Of a stretch of 64,000 nt of DNA, positions 9,284 through 19,595 are shown piece after piece. Origin of the DNA: Streptomyces sp. NBC_00461 (GTDB taxonomy: Bacteria > Actinomycetota > Actinomycetes > Streptomycetales > Streptomycetaceae); the NCBI RefSeq assembly GCF_036013935.1, contig NZ_CP107902.1, forward strand, positions 5,985,001 through 6,049,000, in the 5' to 3' direction. The stretch's first letter is position 1, and each line of letters opens with the position of its first letter. The notes beneath the pieces were generated by a model. The model saw only the letters and a list, made by a program, of their open reading frames with translations, made no database searches and was not told the origin of the DNA. The position numbers and the translations under genes are program-made.

Positions 9284-9682
9284 ATGACCATGACTGATCC
9301 GATCGCAGACATGCTTACGCGTCTGCGGAACGCGAACTCGGCGTACCACGACTCGGTGTCGATGCCGCACTCCAAGATCAAGTCTCACATCGCGGAGATC
9401 CTCCAGCAGGAGGGCTTCATCACGGGCTGGAAGGTCGAGGACGCCGAGGTCGGCAAGAACCTCGTCCTCGAGCTGAAGTTCGGCCCGAACCGTGAGCGCT
9501 CCATCGCGGGCATCAAGCGGATCTCCAAGCCCGGTCTCCGGGTGTACGCGAAGTCCACCAACCTGCCCAAGGTCCTCGGTGGCCTCGGCGTGGCGATCAT
9601 CTCCACGTCGCACGGTCTCCTGACCGACAAGCAGGCCGGCAAGAAGGGCGTAGGCGGAGAAGTCCTCGCCTACGTCTGGTAG
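9284..9682 (+). CDS. rpsH: 30S ribosomal protein S8
   Basis: 132 residues. A primary 16S rRNA binder and, in E. coli, the translational repressor of the spc operon. N-terminus [18 protein letters not shown] is typical; a second in-frame ATG at 9290 is the alternative start. Preceded by a structured 212-nt gap, unusual inside this otherwise tightly packed cluster. Confidence 0.98.
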   Translation: MTMTDPIADMLTRLRNANSAYHDSVSMPHSKIKSHIAEILQQEGFITGWKVEDAEVGKNLVLELKFGPNRERSIAGIKRISKPGLRVYAKSTNLPKVLGGLGVAIISTSHGLLTDKQAGKKGVGGEVLAYVW

Positions 9683-9706
9683 CGGAAGGGAACGGAGGAA
9701 ACAGCT

Positions 9707-10246
9707 ATGTCGCGTATTGGCAAGCTCCCCATCACGGTTCCCGCCGGCGTGGACGTCACCATCGACGGCCGTACGGTGTCGGTCAAGGGCCCCAAGGGCA
9801 CGCTGACCCACACTGTTGCCGCGCCGATCGACATCGCCAAGGGTGAGGACGGCGTTCTCAACGTCACCCGCCCCAACGACGAGCGTCAGAACAAGGCCCT
9901 GCACGGCCTGTCCCGCACGCTGGTGGCGAACATGATCACCGGCGTGACCCAGGGTTACGTGAAGAAGCTCGAGATCAGCGGTGTCGGTTACCGCGTTGCG
10001 GCCAAGGGCTCGAACCTCGAGTTCGCGCTCGGCTACAGCCACTCGATCACCGTCGAGGCGCCCGAGGGCATCTCGTTCAAGGTCGAGAACCCGACGCACT
10101 TCTCGGTCGAGGGCATCGACAAGCAGAAGGTCGGCGAGGTTGCGGCCAACATCCGCAAGCTGCGCAAGCCTGACCCGTACAAGGCCAAGGGCGTCAAGTA
10201 CGAGGGCGAAGTCATCCGCCGCAAGGTCGGAAAGGCGGGTAAGTAA
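9707..10246 (+). CDS. rplF: 50S ribosomal protein L6
   Basis: 179 residues with the duplicated L6 fold. Begins [17 protein letters not shown] after a strong AACGGAGGAAAC ribosome site. Ends with the conserved [16 protein letters not shown] segment near the sarcin-ricin loop contact. rplR follows 3 nt after its stop. Confidence 0.98.
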   Translation: MSRIGKLPITVPAGVDVTIDGRTVSVKGPKGTLTHTVAAPIDIAKGEDGVLNVTRPNDERQNKALHGLSRTLVANMITGVTQGYVKKLEISGVGYRVAAKGSNLEFALGYSHSITVEAPEGISFKVENPTHFSVEGIDKQKVGEVAANIRKLRKPDPYKAKGVKYEGEVIRRKVGKAGK

Positions 10247-10249
10247 GCC

Positions 10250-10633
10250 ATGGCATACGGACAGAAGATCCTCAAGGGCGACGCCTACAAGCGCGCCGCG
10301 ATCAAGCGCCGCCACATCCGGATCCGTAAGCACATCAACGGTACGGCGGAGCGTCCGCGTCTGGTCGTTACCCGCTCGAACCGCCACATCGTGGCCCAGG
10401 TCATCGACGACATCAAGGGTCACACCCTTGCGTCGGCGTCGACCCTGGACACCTCGATCCGCGGTGGCGAGGGCGACAAGTCCGCGCAGGCCAAGTCGGT
10501 CGGTGCCCTGGTCGCTGAGCGCGCCAAGGCCGCCGGCGTCGAGGCTGTCGTATTCGACCGTGGTGGCAACCAGTACGCCGGGCGCATCGCCGCCCTGGCG
10601 GACGCCGCCCGCGAAGCCGGACTCAAGTTCTGA
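10250..10633 (+). CDS. rplR: 50S ribosomal protein L18
   Basis: 127 residues. 5S rRNA-binding partner of L5. Basic N-terminus ([20 protein letters not shown]) and C-terminal [19 protein letters not shown] are characteristic. A weak inverted repeat (TTCCG / CGGAA near 10640) lies in the gap to rpsE. Confidence 0.97.
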   Translation: MAYGQKILKGDAYKRAAIKRRHIRIRKHINGTAERPRLVVTRSNRHIVAQVIDDIKGHTLASASTLDTSIRGGEGDKSAQAKSVGALVAERAKAAGVEAVVFDRGGNQYAGRIAALADAAREAGLKF

Positions 10634-10671
10634 GTCGCTTCCGTAGCTAGCGGAAAGAGAGAGGTAATCCA

Positions 10672-11280
10672 ATGGCTGGACCCCAGCGCCGTGGAAGCGG
10701 TGCCGGTGGCGGCGAGCGGCGGGACCGGAAGGGCCGTGACGGCGGCGCTGCTGCCGCCGAGAAGACCGCGTACGTTGAGCGCGTCGTCGCGATCAACCGC
10801 GTCGCCAAGGTTGTGAAGGGTGGTCGTCGCTTCAGCTTCACCGCGCTGGTCGTGGTGGGCGATGGTGACGGCACCGTGGGTGTCGGTTACGGCAAGGCCA
10901 AGGAGGTGCCGGCCGCCATCGCCAAGGGTGTTGAGGAGGCCAAGAAGCACTTCTTCAAGGTCCCCCGTATCCAGGGCACCATCCCGCACCCGATCACGGG
11001 TGAGAAGGCTGCCGGCGTCGTGCTGCTCAAGCCCGCGTCCCCCGGTACCGGCGTTATCGCCGGTGGCCCGGTGCGTGCCGTGCTCGAGTGCGCCGGCGTG
11101 CACGACATCCTGTCGAAGTCGCTCGGTTCGTCGAACGCGATCAACATCGTGCACGCGACCGTGGCGGCCCTCAAGGGCCTGCAGCGTCCCGAGGAGATCG
11201 CGGCTCGCCGTGGTCTGCCGCTTGAGGACGTCGCTCCCGCGGCTCTGCTGCGGGCGCGTGCCGGGGCTGGTGCTGCGTAA
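10672..11280 (+). CDS. rpsE: 30S ribosomal protein S5
   Basis: 202 residues. S5 shapes the mRNA entry path and decoding accuracy. A Gly/Arg-rich N-terminal extension (~25 residues) precedes the conserved domain ([20 protein letters not shown], then [12 protein letters not shown]). The stop overlaps the rpmD start. Confidence 0.98.
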   Translation: MAGPQRRGSGAGGGERRDRKGRDGGAAAAEKTAYVERVVAINRVAKVVKGGRRFSFTALVVVGDGDGTVGVGYGKAKEVPAAIAKGVEEAKKHFFKVPRIQGTIPHPITGEKAAGVVLLKPASPGTGVIAGGPVRAVLECAGVHDILSKSLGSSNAINIVHATVAALKGLQRPEEIAARRGLPLEDVAPAALLRARAGAGAA

Positions 11281-11462
11281 TGGCTCAGCTCAAGATCACG
11301 CAGACGAAGTCGTACATCGGCAGCAAGCAGAACCACCGTGACACCCTGCGTTCCCTTGGTCTCAAGGGCATCAACACGCAGGTCGTCAAGGAGGACCGCC
11401 CCGAGTTCCGCGGCATGGTGCACACCGTCCGCCACCTCGTGACGGTCGAGGAGGTCGACTGA
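11280..11462 (+). CDS. rpmD: 50S ribosomal protein L30
   Basis: 60 residues, standard length. Recognised from [19 protein letters not shown]. Overlaps rpsE by one base and is followed by rplO 2 nt after its stop. Confidence 0.97.
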   Translation: MAQLKITQTKSYIGSKQNHRDTLRSLGLKGINTQVVKEDRPEFRGMVHTVRHLVTVEEVD

Positions 11463-11464
11463 TC

Positions 11465-11920
11465 ATGGCGGAGAACAACCCGCTCAAGATCCACAACCTC
11501 CGTCCCGCCCCGGGCGCCAAGACCGCCAAGACCCGTGTGGGTCGTGGTGAGGCGTCGAAGGGTAAGACGGCTGGTCGTGGTACCAAGGGCACGAAGGCCC
11601 GTTACCAGGTTCCGGAGCGCTTCGAGGGTGGCCAGATGCCCCTCCACATGCGTCTCCCGAAGCTGAAGGGCTTCAAGAACCCCTTCAAGGTCGAGTTCCA
11701 GGTCGTGAACCTCGACAAGCTGGCGTCCCTGTACCCCGAGGGTGGCGAGGTCACCGTCGAGGGTCTGGTGGCCAAGGGTGCCGTTCGCAAGAACAGCCTC
11801 GTCAAGGTCCTCGGCCAGGGCGAGATCTCCGTGGCGCTGCAGGTGACGGTTGACGCCGTCTCCGGCTCCGCCAAGGAGAAGATCACCGCCGCAGGTGGCA
11901 CCGTCACCGAGCTCGTCTGA
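11465..11920 (+). CDS. rplO: 50S ribosomal protein L15
   Basis: 151 residues. Late-assembly protein. Gly/Lys/Arg-rich N-terminus ([19 protein letters not shown]) and C-terminal [16 protein letters not shown] are typical. Last gene of the ribosomal run; a hairpin separates it from secY. Confidence 0.97.
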   Translation: MAENNPLKIHNLRPAPGAKTAKTRVGRGEASKGKTAGRGTKGTKARYQVPERFEGGQMPLHMRLPKLKGFKNPFKVEFQVVNLDKLASLYPEGGEVTVEGLVAKGAVRKNSLVKVLGQGEISVALQVTVDAVSGSAKEKITAAGGTVTELV

Positions 11921-11955
11921 GTTTTTCAGGCGTCTCGATGACGTAAGCACTCCCG

Positions 11956-11988
11956 ACCGGGGATACCTCACAATGGGGTGTCCCCGGT
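11956..11988 (+). terminator. Hairpin between rplO and secY
   Basis: ACCGGGGATACC (11956-11967) pairs with GGTGTCCCCGGT (11977-11988) through 12 positions with one wobble and a 9-nt loop. No clear U-tract follows. Likely a partial terminator or processing site; about 120 nt of non-coding sequence then lead to secY. Confidence 0.5.
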
Positions 11989-12107
11989 TGGTCGTTCCAC
12001 GGGGAGCCGTGCCGCCGGTAAGGTAGCCTGCACTGTTCTTCTTTGTATCCGTCGAACCTCAAGACCGTCACCCTTGACGCAGTTGCGCGGGGGTCGCAGG
12101 AGGCACC

Positions 12108-13420
<1,313 letters not shown>

Positions 13421-13421
<1 letters not shown>

Positions 13422-14083
13422 TGCGAATCGTCCTCGTCGGGCCGCCGGGTGCAGGGAAGGGCACGCAGGCCACTCGCCTTGCCGACAAGCTGCGCATCCC
13501 GCACATCTCCACGGGCGACCTGTTCCGCGCCAACATCAGCCAGCAGACAGAGCTCGGGAAACTCGCGAAGTCCTACATGGACGCCGGCAACCTCGTCCCC
13601 GACGAGGTGACCATCGCGATGGCCAAGGACCGCATGGAGCAGCCGGACGCCGAAGGCGGCTTCCTGCTGGACGGTTTCCCACGCAACGTCTCGCAGGCCG
13701 AGGCGCTCGACGAGCTGCTCAAGACCGAGGGCATCAAGCTGGACGCGGTACTCGACCTCGAAGTCCCCGAGGAAGAGGTCGTCAAGCGGATCGCCGGCCG
13801 GCGCGTCTGCCGCAACGACTCGGCGCACGTGTTCCACGAGACGTACAGCCCGCCGAAGAAGGAAGGCGTCTGCGACGTCTGCGGCGGCGAGCTCTACCAG
13901 CGTGACGACGACTCCGAGGAGACCGTGCGCACGCGGCTCGAGGTCTACCACACGCAGACCGAGCCGATCATCGACTACTACAAGGCACAGGGCCTGGTCG
14001 TCACGATCTCGTCCCTCGGCCCGGTGGGCGAGGTCACGCAGCGGGCGCTGGAAGCCCTCAAGCGCGAGGACGACGGCAAGTAG
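13421..14083 (+). CDS. adk: Adenylate kinase
   Basis: 220 residues. Converts ATP + AMP to two ADP. P-loop GPPGAGKGTQ at residues 7-16, NMP-binding segment HISTGDLFR, and LID domain with C-x-N-D-S-A-H near the start and CDVCGG further on, a Cys/His pattern able to bind structural zinc. Translationally coupled to secY. Confidence 0.98.
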
Positions 14084-14095
14084 CCGTCAGCCAGT

Positions 14096-14131
14096 TACGG
14101 CCGTGGCACCCGCAGGGGCGTCACGGCCGTA
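14096..14131 (+). terminator. Hairpin between adk and map
   Basis: Perfect 10-bp arms TACGGCCGTG (14096-14105) and CACGGCCGTA (14122-14131) around a 16-nt loop. No U-run. The right arm overlaps TAGTGT (14130-14135), a possible -10 box, so the site may mark a transcript boundary. Confidence 0.5.
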
Positions 14132-14181
14132 GTGTTGTGCAGGTAACGATTGACGTGAGTGACGGAGAGCGCAGGCCACCC

Positions 14182-15018
14182 ATGGTGCAGATCAAGACCC
14201 CCGAGCAGATCGCCAAGATGCGTGAGGCGGGGCTGGTCGTCGCCGCCATCCACGCGGCCACCCGTGAGGCCGCGGTGCCCGGGGCCACCACCAAGGACCT
14301 GGACCAGGTCGCCCGCAAGGTGCTCGCGGAGTACGACGCGAAGCCGAACTTCCTCGGCTACGGCGGTTTCCCGGCCACGATCTGCACCTCCGTCAACGAG
14401 GTCGTCGTCCATGGCATCCCCTCCGACGACGTCGTCCTGAAGGACGGCGACGTCATCTCCATCGACTGCGGCGCGATCATCGACGGCTGGCACGGCGACG
14501 CGGCGTACACGGCCTTCGTGGGCTCCGGTCACTCCCCGGAGCTGATCGAGCTCTCCCGGGTCACGGAGGAGTCGATGTGGGCCGGCATCGCGGCGATGAA
14601 GCAGGGCAACCGGCTCGTCGACGTCTCCCGCGCCATCGAGACCTACATCCGCCGCCAGCCGAAGCCGGGCGGCGGCAAGTACGGGATCATCGAGGACTAC
14701 GGCGGCCACGGCATCGGCACCGAGATGCACATGGACCCGCACCTGCTGAACTACGTGGAGAAGCGCCGCGGCAAGGGACCCAAGCTGGTCCCCGGTTTCT
14801 GCCTCGCGATCGAGCCGATGGTCTCCCTGGGCACTCCCAGGACCGAGGTCCTCTCCGACGACTGGACGGTCATCACCACGGACGGCACCTGGTCCTCCCA
14901 CTGGGAGCACAGTGTTGCGCTGACCGAGGAGGGTCCGCTCGTGCTGACGTCTCCCGACGGGGGCAGGGCCAAGCTCGCCGAGCTCGGGATCACGGCTGCG
15001 CCGGATCCGCTCGGCTGA
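14182..15018 (+). CDS. map: Methionine aminopeptidase, type I
   Basis: 278 residues from ATG 14182 (MVQIKTPEQIAKMREAG). In-frame GTGs at 14137 and 14155 are possible alternatives. Removes the initiator methionine. Metal ligands are in the expected motifs: the two Asp in SIDCGAIIDGWHGDAA, His in GHGIGTEMH, Glu in CLAIEPM, Glu in WEHSVALTEEG. No N-terminal zinc finger. It lies between adk and infA, a common order. Confidence 0.95.
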   Translation: MVQIKTPEQIAKMREAGLVVAAIHAATREAAVPGATTKDLDQVARKVLAEYDAKPNFLGYGGFPATICTSVNEVVVHGIPSDDVVLKDGDVISIDCGAIIDGWHGDAAYTAFVGSGHSPELIELSRVTEESMWAGIAAMKQGNRLVDVSRAIETYIRRQPKPGGGKYGIIEDYGGHGIGTEMHMDPHLLNYVEKRRGKGPKLVPGFCLAIEPMVSLGTPRTEVLSDDWTVITTDGTWSSHWEHSVALTEEGPLVLTSPDGGRAKLAELGITAAPDPLG

Positions 15019-15050
15019 GTACCGTTCGAAGCCGCGGCCCCTGGGGGCTT

Positions 15051-15111
15051 GTCGCGCCCACCTGGCGGAGCCGCATATCGACGCAGCCCAAGCGCCCCTG
15101 AAAGGGCGCTT
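15051..15111 (+). repeat. Intergenic repeat copy with hairpin, probable map terminator
   Basis: The segment at 15051-15076 (GTCGCGCCCAC then GGCGGAGCCGCAT) matches 24 of 26 bases at 56149-56174. It is followed by a hairpin, AAGCGCCC (15090-15097) / GGGCGCTT (15104-15111). Both copies lie after a stop codon and end in a GC-rich stem, so the unit probably acts as a terminator. Confidence 0.6.
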
Positions 15112-15171
15112 CCGGCGGTGCGCTCCCAAGTGGGCGCTTAATGATCTCCGCTTCCGGGCATTCTTCCTCGA

Positions 15172-15201
15172 TTCGTCTTTCCGGGTGCGCTGACGTAGAC
15201 T
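15172..15201 (+). promoter_or_regulatory. Candidate promoter for infA
   Basis: TTCGTC (15172-15177), 18-nt spacer, TAGACT (15196-15201). Lies ~95 nt before the infA start and downstream of the map terminator hairpin. Confidence 0.4.
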
Positions 15202-15294
15202 GACTCGTCGGCTCTCGTGCACCCGCATGTCCGCATGCACCCGAAAGGGAAAAGTGCGGGAGTCGATCAAGGTAGTCGATTCGAAGGGCGAAGC

Positions 15295-15516
15295 GTGGCC
15301 AAGAAGCAAGGTGCCATCGAGATCGAGGGCACTGTCGTCGAGTCTCTTCCGAACGCCATGTTCAAGGTCGAGCTCCAGAACGGCCACCAGGTCCTGGCAC
15401 ACATCAGCGGCAAGATGCGTATGCACTACATCCGCATCCTCCCTGACGACCGGGTCGTGGTGGAGCTGTCTCCGTACGACCTGACGCGTGGCCGGATCGT
15501 CTACCGGTACAAGTAG
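15295..15516 (+). CDS. infA: Translation initiation factor IF-1
   Basis: 73 residues from GTG 15295 ([14 protein letters not shown]), the standard actinobacterial length; upstream in-frame starts would add an unconserved leader. Single S1-like OB fold that binds the ribosomal A site during initiation. The ribosome site is GAAGGG, 5 nt before the start. Its own promoter is likely upstream. Confidence 0.97.
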   Translation: MAKKQGAIEIEGTVVESLPNAMFKVELQNGHQVLAHISGKMRMHYIRILPDDRVVVELSPYDLTRGRIVYRYK

Positions 15517-15575
15517 ATCTTGCCCGCATCCCGTTTCGGCGGGGTGGTGGCACTGACCCGGAGAACCTCAATCCC

Positions 15576-15689
15576 ATGAAGGTCAAGCCGAGCGTCAAGA
15601 AGATCTGCGACAAGTGCAGGGTGATCCGCCGTCACGGTCGGGTCATGGTCATCTGCGACAACCCGCGCCACAAGCAGCGCCAGGGCTGA
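15576..15689 (+). CDS. rpmJ: 50S ribosomal protein L36, zinc-binding form
   Basis: 37 residues, [19 protein letters not shown] at the start and ending PRHKQRQG. Cys11, Cys14, Cys27 and His32 form the zinc ribbon, so this is the zinc-requiring paralogue. It follows infA after 59 nt, the usual order. Confidence 0.96.
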   Translation: MKVKPSVKKICDKCRVIRRHGRVMVICDNPRHKQRQG

Positions 15690-15886
15690 CGCACGTTCGA
15701 CCGATCCCTCTGCATCGACATCGCAGAGTTTCGCGCGACGCGAGCTGAATTTGTTCATACGCAGGACCCGGGCACCAAAGGTGCCTGACACCCCCGGTTC
15801 GGAGGCCGGGGACCCGGTTCGTACCTCGTACGGCGGCCGGGAACCGGTTCTGCGGAAGACCTCCGAGGATCAACTGGAGCCATTGA
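15690..15886 (+). promoter_or_regulatory. Structured leader before rpsM
   Basis: 197 nt without a gene. Contains GGCACC-aaa-GGTGCC (15771-15785), a GC-rich stem around CCCCCGG / CCGGGG (about 15793-15811) and a third pairing near GAACCGGTTC (15841-15850). It may carry a promoter or regulator for the rpsM-rpsK block. Confidence 0.4.
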
Positions 15887-16267
15887 ATGGCACGCGTTTC
15901 CGGTGTTGACATCCCGCGCGAAAAGCGTGTGGAGGTCGCCCTCACCTACGTGTTCGGCATCGGCCGGACTCTCTCGCAGGCGACGCTGGCAGCGACCGGC
16001 GTCGACCCGAACACCCGCGTTCGCGACCTCTCCGAGGAGCAGCTCGTCGCGATCCGCGAGTTCGTCGACAGCAACATCAAGACCGAGGGTGACCTCCGTC
16101 GCGAGATCCAGGCCGACATCCGCCGCAAGGTCGAGATCGGCTGCTACCAGGGCCTGCGTCACCGTCGTGGTCTGCCGGTCCGCGGTCAGCGCACCAGCAC
16201 GAACGCCCGTACCCGCAAGGGCCCGCGTCGCGCCATCGCCGGCAAGAAGAAGCCGGGCAAGAAGTAG
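15887..16267 (+). CDS. rpsM: 30S ribosomal protein S13
   Basis: 126 residues. Forms intersubunit bridges from the head. N-terminus [21 protein letters not shown] region and the basic C-terminus ([20 protein letters not shown]) are characteristic. Preceded by a 197-nt leader with several hairpins. Confidence 0.98.
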   Translation: MARVSGVDIPREKRVEVALTYVFGIGRTLSQATLAATGVDPNTRVRDLSEEQLVAIREFVDSNIKTEGDLRREIQADIRRKVEIGCYQGLRHRRGLPVRGQRTSTNARTRKGPRRAIAGKKKPGKK

Positions 16268-16337
16268 TCCTCAGCGGACAACGCTTCACCAGCGGTCTTC
16301 GCTGTAGGACCGACCACCTCCCCGTAGGAGTTTGTAG

Positions 16338-16742
16338 ATGCCCCCCAAGGGTCGTCAGGGCGCTGCCAAGAAGGTGCGCCGCAAGGAAAAGAAGAACGTC
16401 GCTCACGGTCACGCGCACATCAAGAGCACGTTCAACAACACGATCGTCTCCATCACGGACCCGTCGGGCAACGTGATCTCCTGGGCCTCCGCCGGCCACG
16501 TCGGCTTCAAGGGCTCCCGGAAGTCCACGCCGTTCGCCGCGCAGATGGCCGCCGAGTCGGCTGCCCGTCGCGCCCAGGAGCACGGCATGCGCAAGGTCGA
16601 CGTGTTCGTGAAGGGCCCGGGTTCCGGTCGTGAGACCGCGATCCGCTCCCTGCAGGCCACGGGCCTCGAGGTCGGCTCCATCCAGGACGTCACCCCGACC
16701 CCCCACAACGGCTGCCGTCCGCCGAAGCGTCGCCGCGTCTGA
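16338..16742 (+). CDS. rpsK: 30S ribosomal protein S11
   Basis: 134 residues. Platform protein near the E site. Signature [13 protein letters not shown] and C-terminal [16 protein letters not shown] are clear. rpsD, which follows rpsK in many bacteria, is absent here; a hairpin-rich gap and rpoA come next. Confidence 0.98.
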   Translation: MPPKGRQGAAKKVRRKEKKNVAHGHAHIKSTFNNTIVSITDPSGNVISWASAGHVGFKGSRKSTPFAAQMAAESAARRAQEHGMRKVDVFVKGPGSGRETAIRSLQATGLEVGSIQDVTPTPHNGCRPPKRRRV

Positions 16743-16763
16743 CGCACGGTTGCTTTGAGGATT

Positions 16764-16833
16764 CGGGCGGTACGGCTCTGTAATGCCGTATCGCCCGTAC
16801 CCTTGCAATACCCGCACTTCTCACCAGGTGCGG
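16764..16833 (+). terminator. Two hairpins in the rpsK-rpoA gap
   Basis: First stem: CGGGCGGTACGGC (16764-16776) / GCCGTATCGCCCG (16785-16797), 13 bp with one wobble and an 8-nt loop. Second: CCGCAC (16812-16817) / GTGCGG (16828-16833). They probably adjust rpoA output relative to the ribosomal genes. Confidence 0.55.
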
Positions 16834-16887
16834 TTTCCGTCGGGCGTCAAATAGCGGGCGTCCACGAAAGAAGGATCTGATCCACAC

Positions 16888-17910
16888 ATGCTGATCGCTC
16901 AGCGTCCCTCGTTGACCGAAGAGGTCGTCGACGAGTTCCGCTCCCGGTTCGTGATCGAGCCGCTGGAGCCGGGCTTCGGCTACACCCTCGGCAACTCCCT
17001 GCGCCGTACGCTCCTCTCGTCGATCCCGGGTGCGGCGGTCACGTCCATCCGTATCGACGGTGTCCTGCACGAGTTCACCACCGTGCCGGGCGTCAAGGAG
17101 GACGTCACCGACCTGATCCTCAACATCAAGCAGCTCGTCGTCTCCTCGGAGCACGACGAGCCGGTCGTGATGTACCTGCGCAAGCAGGGTCCGGGTCTGG
17201 TCACCGCCGCCGACATCGCGCCGCCGGCCGGTGTCGAGGTGCACAACCCCGACCTGGTCCTCGCCACGCTCAACGGCAAGGGCAAGCTGGAGATGGAGCT
17301 GACGGTCGAGCGTGGCCGCGGTTATGTCTCCGCCGTGCAGAACAAGCAGGTGGGCCAGGAGATCGGCCGTATCCCGGTCGACTCCATCTACAGCCCCGTG
17401 CTGAAGGTCACGTACAAGGTCGAGGCGACCCGTGTCGAGCAGCGCACCGACTTCGACAAGCTGATCGTCGACGTCGAGACCAAGCAGGCGATGCGTCCGC
17501 GTGACGCCATGGCCTCGGCCGGTAAGACCCTGGTCGAGCTGTTCGGTCTCGCCCGCGAGCTGAACATCGACGCCGAGGGCATCGACATGGGCCCGTCCCC
17601 GACGGACGCCGCCCTTGCCGCCGACCTGGCGCTGCCGATCGAGGAGCTGGAGCTCACCGTTCGGTCGTACAACTGCCTCAAGCGCGAGGGCATCCACTCC
17701 GTGGGTGAGCTCGTGGCTCGTTCCGAGGCCGACCTGCTGGACATCCGCAACTTCGGTGCGAAGTCCATCGACGAGGTCAAGGCGAAGCTGGCCGGCATGG
17801 GCCTGGCCCTGAAGGACAGCCCGCCCGGATTCGACCCCACGGCCGCTGCGGACGCCTTCGGCGCGGACGACGACGCGGACGCCGGGTTCGTCGAGACCGA
17901 GCAGTACTAA
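16888..17910 (+). CDS. rpoA: DNA-directed RNA polymerase alpha subunit
   Basis: 340 residues. N-terminal assembly domain to about residue 230 ([20 protein letters not shown], the dimerisation signature), a linker, then the C-terminal domain that binds UP elements and activators ([28 protein letters not shown]). An Asp/Ala-rich tail ends the protein. It has its own leader with hairpins. Confidence 0.98.
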   Translation: MLIAQRPSLTEEVVDEFRSRFVIEPLEPGFGYTLGNSLRRTLLSSIPGAAVTSIRIDGVLHEFTTVPGVKEDVTDLILNIKQLVVSSEHDEPVVMYLRKQGPGLVTAADIAPPAGVEVHNPDLVLATLNGKGKLEMELTVERGRGYVSAVQNKQVGQEIGRIPVDSIYSPVLKVTYKVEATRVEQRTDFDKLIVDVETKQAMRPRDAMASAGKTLVELFGLARELNIDAEGIDMGPSPTDAALAADLALPIEELELTVRSYNCLKREGIHSVGELVARSEADLLDIRNFGAKSIDEVKAKLAGMGLALKDSPPGFDPTAAADAFGADDDADAGFVETEQY

Positions 17911-17956
17911 GAACTCGGGACCGATTGCCGGTTCCTGGCCGCGGGTGCGCTGTGCT

Positions 17957-18004
17957 TGATCGCGCAGTTCCCCGCGCCCCTTCCAGGCCCCTTCGGGGGC
18001 CTGG
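17957..18004 (+). terminator. Repeat copy plus UUCG-loop hairpin after rpoA
   Basis: 17957-17981 is one copy of a repeat (TGATCGCGCA-G-TTCCCCGCG then CCCCT) shared at 24 of 25 positions with 18641-18665. It is followed by a perfect hairpin CCAGGCCCC-TTCG-GGGGCCTGG (17983-18004), the very stable UUCG tetraloop type. Confidence 0.65.
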
Positions 18005-18083
18005 ATCTCCGACAGGCGGCCGCCTGCTCGGATACTGACCCCGGTACCTGATACGGCCGGGGCAGACACACAGGAGAAGAACA

Positions 18084-18593
18084 ATGCCGAAGCCCACCAA
18101 GGGTGCCCGTCTGGGCGGCAGCGCCGCGCACGAGAAGCTGCTCCTCGCGAACCTCGCGAAGTCGCTCTTCGAGCACGGTCGTATCACCACCACCGAGGCG
18201 AAGGCCCGCCGCCTTCGTCCGTACGCCGAGCGTCTGGTCACCAAGGCGAAGAAGGGCGACCTTCACAACCGCCGCCAGGTGCTGCAGGTCATCACGGACA
18301 AGAGCATCGTCCACACGCTCTTCACCGAGATCGGCCCGCGCTACGAGAACCGTCCGGGTGGCTACACCCGCATCACCAAGATCGGTAACCGCCGTGGCGA
18401 CAACGCGCCCATGGCTGTCATCGAGCTGGTCGAGGCGCTGACGGTTGCGCAGCAGGCGACTGGTGAGGCGGAGGCCGCGACGAAGCGTGCGGCCAAGGAC
18501 GCCGAGGCTGCTCCGGTTGCCGAGGACGCCAAGGTCGACGTGACCAAGGCCGACGAGGCCGAGGCTCCCGCCGAGGAGACCAAGGACGCGTAA
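18084..18593 (+). CDS. rplQ: 50S ribosomal protein L17, with acidic Ala-rich tail
   Basis: 169 residues; the conserved part ends near residue 120 and is followed by an Ala/Glu/Lys/Asp tail of ~45 residues ([20 protein letters not shown]). Core signature [19 protein letters not shown] is typical. L17 sits near the exit tunnel. Separated from rpoA by a terminator-like hairpin, so it may have its own transcript. Confidence 0.97.
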   Translation: MPKPTKGARLGGSAAHEKLLLANLAKSLFEHGRITTTEAKARRLRPYAERLVTKAKKGDLHNRRQVLQVITDKSIVHTLFTEIGPRYENRPGGYTRITKIGNRRGDNAPMAVIELVEALTVAQQATGEAEAATKRAAKDAEAAPVAEDAKVDVTKADEAEAPAEETKDA

Positions 18594-18640
18594 GCGTCTG
18601 CGGGGAGCTGTTCGGTCGGCGGCTGCGGGTTCGTCGTGGC

Positions 18641-18714
18641 TGATCGCGCACTTCCCCGCGCCCCTCACGGGGCGCTCAGTGGGCCCGTTCCTTTTCAGGA
18701 GCGGGCCCGCTTTT
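18641..18714 (+). terminator. Tandem terminators after rplQ, first within a repeat copy
   Basis: 18641-18665 is the second copy of the TGATCGCGCA repeat and leads into GCGCCCC-tcac-GGGGCGC (18658-18675). A second stem, GGGCCCGTTCC (18681-18691) / GGAGCGGGCCC (18698-18708), is followed by GCTTTT and reads as a classic intrinsic terminator. Confidence 0.75.
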
Positions 18715-18736
18715 GTGTGGGTGAGAGGATCTCTGG

Positions 18737-19591
18737 GTGAGTGACGAAGCAGGGCCCGGGTTCGTACGTGTGCGGCTTGATCTGTCGTACGACGGGAGCG
18801 AGTTCTCCGGGTGGGCGAAGCAGGCCGGTGGCAGGCGGACCGTGCAGGGGGAGATCGAGGATGCCCTGCGGACCGTGACGCGGTCGCGGGAGACGTATGA
18901 GCTGACCGTGGCCGGGCGGACCGATGCCGGGGTGCATGCGCGGGGGCAGGTGGCCCATGTCGATCTGCCCCGGGAGGTCTGGGGAGCGCACCACGACAAG
19001 CTGCTCAAGCGGCTTGCCGGGCGGCTGCCGAGGGATGTGCGGGTGTGGGCGCTCCGGGAGGCTCCCAGCGGCTTCAACGCCCGTTTCTCGGCCGTCTGGC
19101 GGCGCTACGCGTACCGGGTCACCGACAACCCCGGCGGAGTGGACCCGCTGCTGCGCAATCACGTCCTGTGGCACGACTGGCCGCTCGACGTCGACGCCAT
19201 GAACGAGGCGGCCCAACGGCTGCTGGGCGAGCACGACTTCGCCGCCTACTGCAAGAAGCGGGAGGGCGCGACCACCATCCGTACGCTGCAGCGGCTGAGC
19301 CTGGAGCGAGGGGCCGACGGGATCATCACGGCCACCGTGCGGGCCGACGCCTTCTGCCACAACATGGTGCGGTCCCTGATCGGGGCGCTGCTGTTCGTGG
19401 GGGACGGGCACCGCGAGCCGGACTGGCCGGGAAAGGTCCTCGCGGCCGGCGTACGCGACTCGGCCGTGCATGTCGTACGGCCGCACGGCCTGACCCTGGA
19501 AGAGGTCGGCTACCCGGCCGACGAACTGCTCGCCGCGCGCAGCAAGGAGGCGCGGAACAAGCGGTCGCTGCCGGGTGCCGGCTGCTGCTGA
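18737..19591 (+). CDS. truA: tRNA pseudouridine(38-40) synthase
   Basis: 284 residues, GTG start. Converts U38-U40 of the tRNA anticodon arm to pseudouridine. The catalytic aspartate lies in [27 protein letters not shown] is the usual N-terminus. GAGGAT six nt before the GTG suggests a leaderless transcript separate from rplQ, since two terminators lie between. Its stop is 4 nt from that of the convergent gene. Confidence 0.96.
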   Translation: MSDEAGPGFVRVRLDLSYDGSEFSGWAKQAGGRRTVQGEIEDALRTVTRSRETYELTVAGRTDAGVHARGQVAHVDLPREVWGAHHDKLLKRLAGRLPRDVRVWALREAPSGFNARFSAVWRRYAYRVTDNPGGVDPLLRNHVLWHDWPLDVDAMNEAAQRLLGEHDFAAYCKKREGATTIRTLQRLSLERGADGIITATVRADAFCHNMVRSLIGALLFVGDGHREPDWPGKVLAAGVRDSAVHVVRPHGLTLEEVGYPADELLAARSKEARNKRSLPGAGCC

Positions 19592-19595
19592 GGGC

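Noticed and set aside
9080..10672. A 530-codon minus-strand frame opposite rpsH-rplF-rplR
   Set aside because: Antisense to ribosomal genes; the product is a repetitive Asp/Leu/Arg mix typical of shadow frames.
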